Below are positions 5,627 through 7,794 of a stretch of DNA of 7,794 nt, in pieces (position 1 is the stretch's first letter; every line of letters starts with the position of its first letter). Where the stretch lies: the NCBI GenBank assembly GCA_021792815.1, contig JAJYTX010000103.1:1-7794 (forward strand), given 5' to 3'. A model generated the notes under the pieces. The model was not told the DNA's origin, searched no databases, and saw only the letters and a program-made list of their open reading frames with translations. This DNA is from Pseudomonadota bacterium (GTDB lineage: Bacteria > Pseudomonadota > Gammaproteobacteria > Steroidobacterales > Steroidobacteraceae). A program made the position numbers and the translations under genes.

Positions 5627-6583
5627 GGATCGGCGGCGCGCCCTGGGGTGAGCCGCATCATAGATACGGGCAAGATGCTGAAAATCAAGGTGCGTGTAAA
5701 TCTGTGTGGTGGAAACATCGGCGTGCCCGAGCAGCTCCTGCACGCCGCGCAGCTCCGCCCCGGACTCGAGCAGATGGGAGGCGAAGGAATGGCGGAACAG
5801 GTGTGGATACACGTGCTGCGGCAGGCCCTGACGGCGCGCCCAATATGCCACCCGCTTCTCGATCATCCGCCGCCCGAGGCGCCGGCCGGAACGGCCGATG
5901 AACAGTGCCTGTTCCCCGGGTGCGGCCCGATTCTGCCGCTCCGCCAGCCAACGCGTCAGGACCCCGACGGCGATCCGGCCGACGGGCACAACACGCTGCT
6001 TGCGACCCTTGCCAAGCACCCGCACGGTCCGGTCCGCGAGGTCGAGGTCGCCGACGTCGAGGCCGCAGATCTCCGCGAGGCGCAGCCCAGAGGAATACAG
6101 CAGTTCCATGATCGCCCGGTCGCGCAGCGCCGCGGGCGAGCTCTCGGCAACGGCGAGCAGCCTCGCGATCTGATCCGCATCCAGGGTTTCGGGCAGGCGG
6201 CGTGCGGCCTTGGGCGCGCGCACCTGCTGGGCCGGATTGAGTCGCAGCCCGGCAATGCTCTCGCTGTCGCCCGCGGGCGCCGGCGAGCCGGTGTCACGCA
6301 GGGCCTGCGCCTCGCGGAGCAGGAAATCGTAAAAGCTGCGCACCGCCGACAGCCGCCGCTGGATACTGCGCGGCGAGAGACCGGCTGCATGAAGCCGGGC
6401 CGAGAAAGTGCGCACGTGCGTCGGCTCGACGGCCGTCCAGGACGTCAGGCCCGCGTGCTCACAATAGGTGACCAGGGATCCGAGATCGCGCAGGTAGCCT
6501 GAAGAGGTGTGCGGCGAACAGCGCCGCTCGGTGGCCAGAAAGCGCCGGAAGTGCTCGAGCCATGCGCGGGCCTCGGGAGTCAT
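5624..6583 (-). CDS. xerC: Tyrosine recombinase XerC
   Basis: XerC acts with XerD at the dif site to resolve chromosome dimers before cell division. The 319-residue product has the N-terminal core-binding SAM-like domain (about 3-95) and the catalytic domain (about 133-310). The full active-site set is present: Arg168 (SGLRLAE), Lys192 (GKGRKQR), His261 and Arg264 (PHLFRHSFASH), His287 (LLGHADVSTTQIYTH) and the nucleophile Tyr296. It is about 20 residues longer than E. coli XerC, mainly through a Gly/Pro/Ser-containing insertion at about 95-115 in the linker between the two domains. The ATG overlaps the DUF484 stop by one base (TGATG), implying translational coupling. The dapF-DUF484-xerC order distinguishes it from phage integrases and from XerD. 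Confidence 0.95.
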   Translation of the reverse strand: MTPEARAWLEHFRRFLATERRCSPHTSSGYLRDLGSLVTYCEHAGLTSWTAVEPTHVRTFSARLHAAGLSPRSIQRRLSAVRSFYDFLLREAQALRDTGSPAPAGDSESIAGLRLNPAQQVRAPKAARRLPETLDADQIARLLAVAESSPAALRDRAIMELLYSSGLRLAEICGLDVGDLDLADRTVRVLGKGRKQRVVPVGRIAVGVLTRWLAERQNRAAPGEQALFIGRSGRRLGRRMIEKRVAYWARRQGLPQHVYPHLFRHSFASHLLESGAELRGVQELLGHADVSTTQIYTHLDFQHLARIYDAAHPRARRRS

Positions 6584-7293
6584 CAGCCCGTGTTGCGCAT
6601 CGCGAGGGCATCACCGATCAGATCGGCCATGCGCCCCAGGAACTCCGTGCTCATCCCGGGATGAAAGCGGTCCCGATCCGGGCTGCCGAGCGCGAGCACG
6701 CCGATGGGCGTGCCCTTGGCGCTGAGCGGCACCAGCGCCACCGAGGCGATCTGACCCGACTCCGGACCGAACAGCAGTTCTCGCTGCGAGTCGCGTGCCT
6801 GGCCGCAGCGGGGCTTGCCACCGGCAAACAGGCTCTCGAAGGACTTCAGCCCCGGATCATCGGACCCGAGCATCCGCACGAAACGCTGCGGGGCCAGATC
6901 GGGGTGCTCGCCGATCAGCAGCAGCACGCTGTGGAAGGCGTCGAGGTCCTCGCGCAGGCTTGCTTCGATGCGCGCCACGGCGTCGGCGCGGCACGAGGCC
7001 TGCAACAGCCGACGGGTGAAACGGTGGAGTTTGTCGGCGACCGCATCGTTGGCGCGCGCGACACTCACCAGCTCGGCGAGCTTGCCTTCGAGCGCGGCAT
7101 GCTTCTCGCGCATGACTTCGATCTGTCGCTCCACGAGCGAGATGGTCGAGCCGCCGCGGGCATGTGGCAGGCGCAGTTTCAGCAGCACCGCAGGGTGACG
7201 CTCGAAGAAATCCGGATTGTGCTGGAGGTAAGCCGCAATGGACTCTTCATCCATCTCGTTGGCGGCGCAGCCGCGTGCTTCGCGTGTTGTCAT
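6583..7293 (-). CDS. DUF484 family protein (coiled coil plus GAF-like domain)
   Basis: DUF484 proteins are of unknown biochemical function and sit between dapF and xerC in many gammaproteobacteria. The 236-residue product begins with a helical segment carrying the family pattern AAYLQHNPDFFERHP (20-34), then a probable coiled coil (about 50-95), then a GAF-like domain (about 100-230) with a conserved-looking GVLALGSPDRDRFHP stretch (198-212). The ATG at 7293 is chosen because AGGA lies seven bases upstream; Met14 (position 7254) has no ribosome binding site, and farther upstream the reading frame stays open but loses family similarity. It overlaps xerC by one base. A 14-bp palindrome lies 14 bases upstream of the start. 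A ligand for the GAF-like fold cannot be inferred from sequence. Confidence 0.9.
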   Translation of the reverse strand: MTTREARGCAANEMDEESIAAYLQHNPDFFERHPAVLLKLRLPHARGGSTISLVERQIEVMREKHAALEGKLAELVSVARANDAVADKLHRFTRRLLQASCRADAVARIEASLREDLDAFHSVLLLIGEHPDLAPQRFVRMLGSDDPGLKSFESLFAGGKPRCGQARDSQRELLFGPESGQIASVALVPLSAKGTPIGVLALGSPDRDRFHPGMSTEFLGRMADLIGDALAMRNTG

Positions 7294-7307
7294 GTCAACG
7301 TCCTGCG

Positions 7308-7321
7308 CTCCCTCGAGGGAG
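7308..7321. promoter_or_regulatory. Perfect 14-bp palindrome upstream of the DUF484 gene
   Basis: CTCCCTCGAGGGAG is fully self-complementary. It lies just upstream of the AGGA ribosome binding site of the DUF484 gene, in the gap after dapF. As DNA it could be an operator half-site pair; as RNA it can only form a short stem with a small loop. No regulator can be assigned. Confidence 0.4.
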
Positions 7322-7382
7322 GGGATTTCCGGAGTCGGGAGGCGAACGTTCCAGCCCTGAGAATCGTCTGCCGCGTGCCGGT

Positions 7383-7402
7383 GGCCTGACGCCCGACAGG
7401 CC
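7383..7402 (-). other. Hairpin downstream of dapF
   Basis: GGCCTG (7383-7388) and CAGGCC (7397-7402) form a perfect six-base-pair stem with an eight-base loop in the 183-base gap between dapF and the DUF484 gene. No T-run follows in either direction, so it is at most a pause or Rho-associated element. The rest of this gap holds no gene I can support. Confidence 0.35.
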
Positions 7403-7476
7403 GACGAACTGTATGCTGCCACAGGATCGCGCTGCCTCGCAATACGGAGGCGGAGCACGCCGTCAGGAGCGCGGTC

Positions 7477-7794
7477 TCAGGGGCCGGGATCCGCTGGGAT
7501 GTCGACACGGCCTTCGAACGCAATCTCGGCAGGCCCGGTCAACCAGATCGGCTCGCCACCTCCCGCCCAGGTCACTGACAGCTCGCCGCCCCGCGTCTTG
7601 ACGGTCACGGTCGGGTCGAGAAGCCCCCAGCGGCGCCCCACCGCCACCGCGGCGCAGGCGCCGGTGCCGCAAGCGAGCGTCTCTCCCGCGCCGCGCTCAT
7701 ACACCCGCAGGCGGATGCTCCTGCGGTCGAGCACCTGCATGAAACCGGCATTCACCCGTTTCGGGAATCGCACGTGTGCCTCGATCGCCGGCCC
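7477..7794 (-). CDS. dapF: Diaminopimelate epimerase DapF, C-terminal part (cut by window edge)
   Basis: DapF interconverts LL- and meso-diaminopimelate, the last-but-one step to lysine and the source of the peptidoglycan cross-linking residue. The 105 visible codons cover the C-terminal half domain and run off the right edge in frame, so the start and the first catalytic Cys are outside. Visible are the conserved [13 protein letters not shown], the [12 protein letters not shown] loop and [13 protein letters not shown], which contains the second catalytic Cys (Cys217 of the E. coli enzyme). The tail ends in [20 protein letters not shown], a few residues longer than E. coli. It heads the minus-strand run; the 183-base gap to the DUF484 gene leaves room for a separate promoter there. 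Confidence 0.96.
   Translation of the reverse strand, partial: GPAIEAHVRFPKRVNAGFMQVLDRRSIRLRVYERGAGETLACGTGACAAVAVGRRWGLLDPTVTVKTRGGELSVTWAGGGEPIWLTGPAEIAFEGRVDIPADPGP

Noticed and set aside
5648..7389. Open frames on the plus strand opposite xerC and DUF484 (5648-6502 and 6562-7389)
   Set aside because: They mirror well-supported minus-strand genes and show no recognisable protein features.

Overview
The window reads as chromosomal DNA of a GC-rich gammaproteobacterium. Two gene neighbourhoods support this. The first is engB, a dihaem cytochrome c4 and dsbA-type genes, an order known from Pseudomonas and relatives, where polA usually lies on the far side of engB. The second is dapF, DUF484, xerC, hslV and hslU, an order I associate with Xanthomonas-like lineages. 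A xanthomonad or related early-branching gammaproteobacterium fits best; I cannot name a genus. The protein genes look conserved and intact, and I see no mobile element, CRISPR array, tRNA or rRNA.

Layout. Positions 1-414 hold no gene I can support; they contain low-complexity CCT repeats, a short tandem repeat and one hairpin. Positions 415-559 carry the most interesting element: a sigma-E/AlgU-like promoter (GGAACTT, 16 bases, TCGAA) followed by four consecutive stem-loops, the last a clear intrinsic terminator. This looks like a small RNA gene of about 110 nt. It lies next to engB, where Spot 42 (enterics) and, to my knowledge, the AlgU-dependent RNA ErsA (Pseudomonas) are also found. Its terminator T-run overlaps the engB stop codon.

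engB (558-1169, minus) encodes a ribosome-assembly GTPase. Divergent from it is a periplasmic redox cluster on the plus strand: a dihaem cytochrome c4 (1215-1961), a DsbA-like thiol oxidoreductase with a probable lipoprotein signal and a long Ser/Ala/Gly linker (1989-2831, active site CPHC), and a second DsbA-like protein with an ordinary export signal (2919-3641, CPFC). The two DsbA proteins are clear tandem paralogues.

The right half is a minus-strand run, read right to left: dapF (C-terminal part only, cut by the window edge), a DUF484 protein, xerC, hslV and hslU. DUF484 and xerC overlap by one base; hslV and hslU are 21 bases apart. It combines meso-diaminopimelate synthesis, chromosome-dimer resolution and the HslUV protease. 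It ends convergently with the second dsbA gene, only 26 bases apart and without a recognisable terminator between them.

The candidate envelope-stress promoter on the small RNA, beside a cluster of envelope redox genes, is the best lead. All functional links between them are inference.
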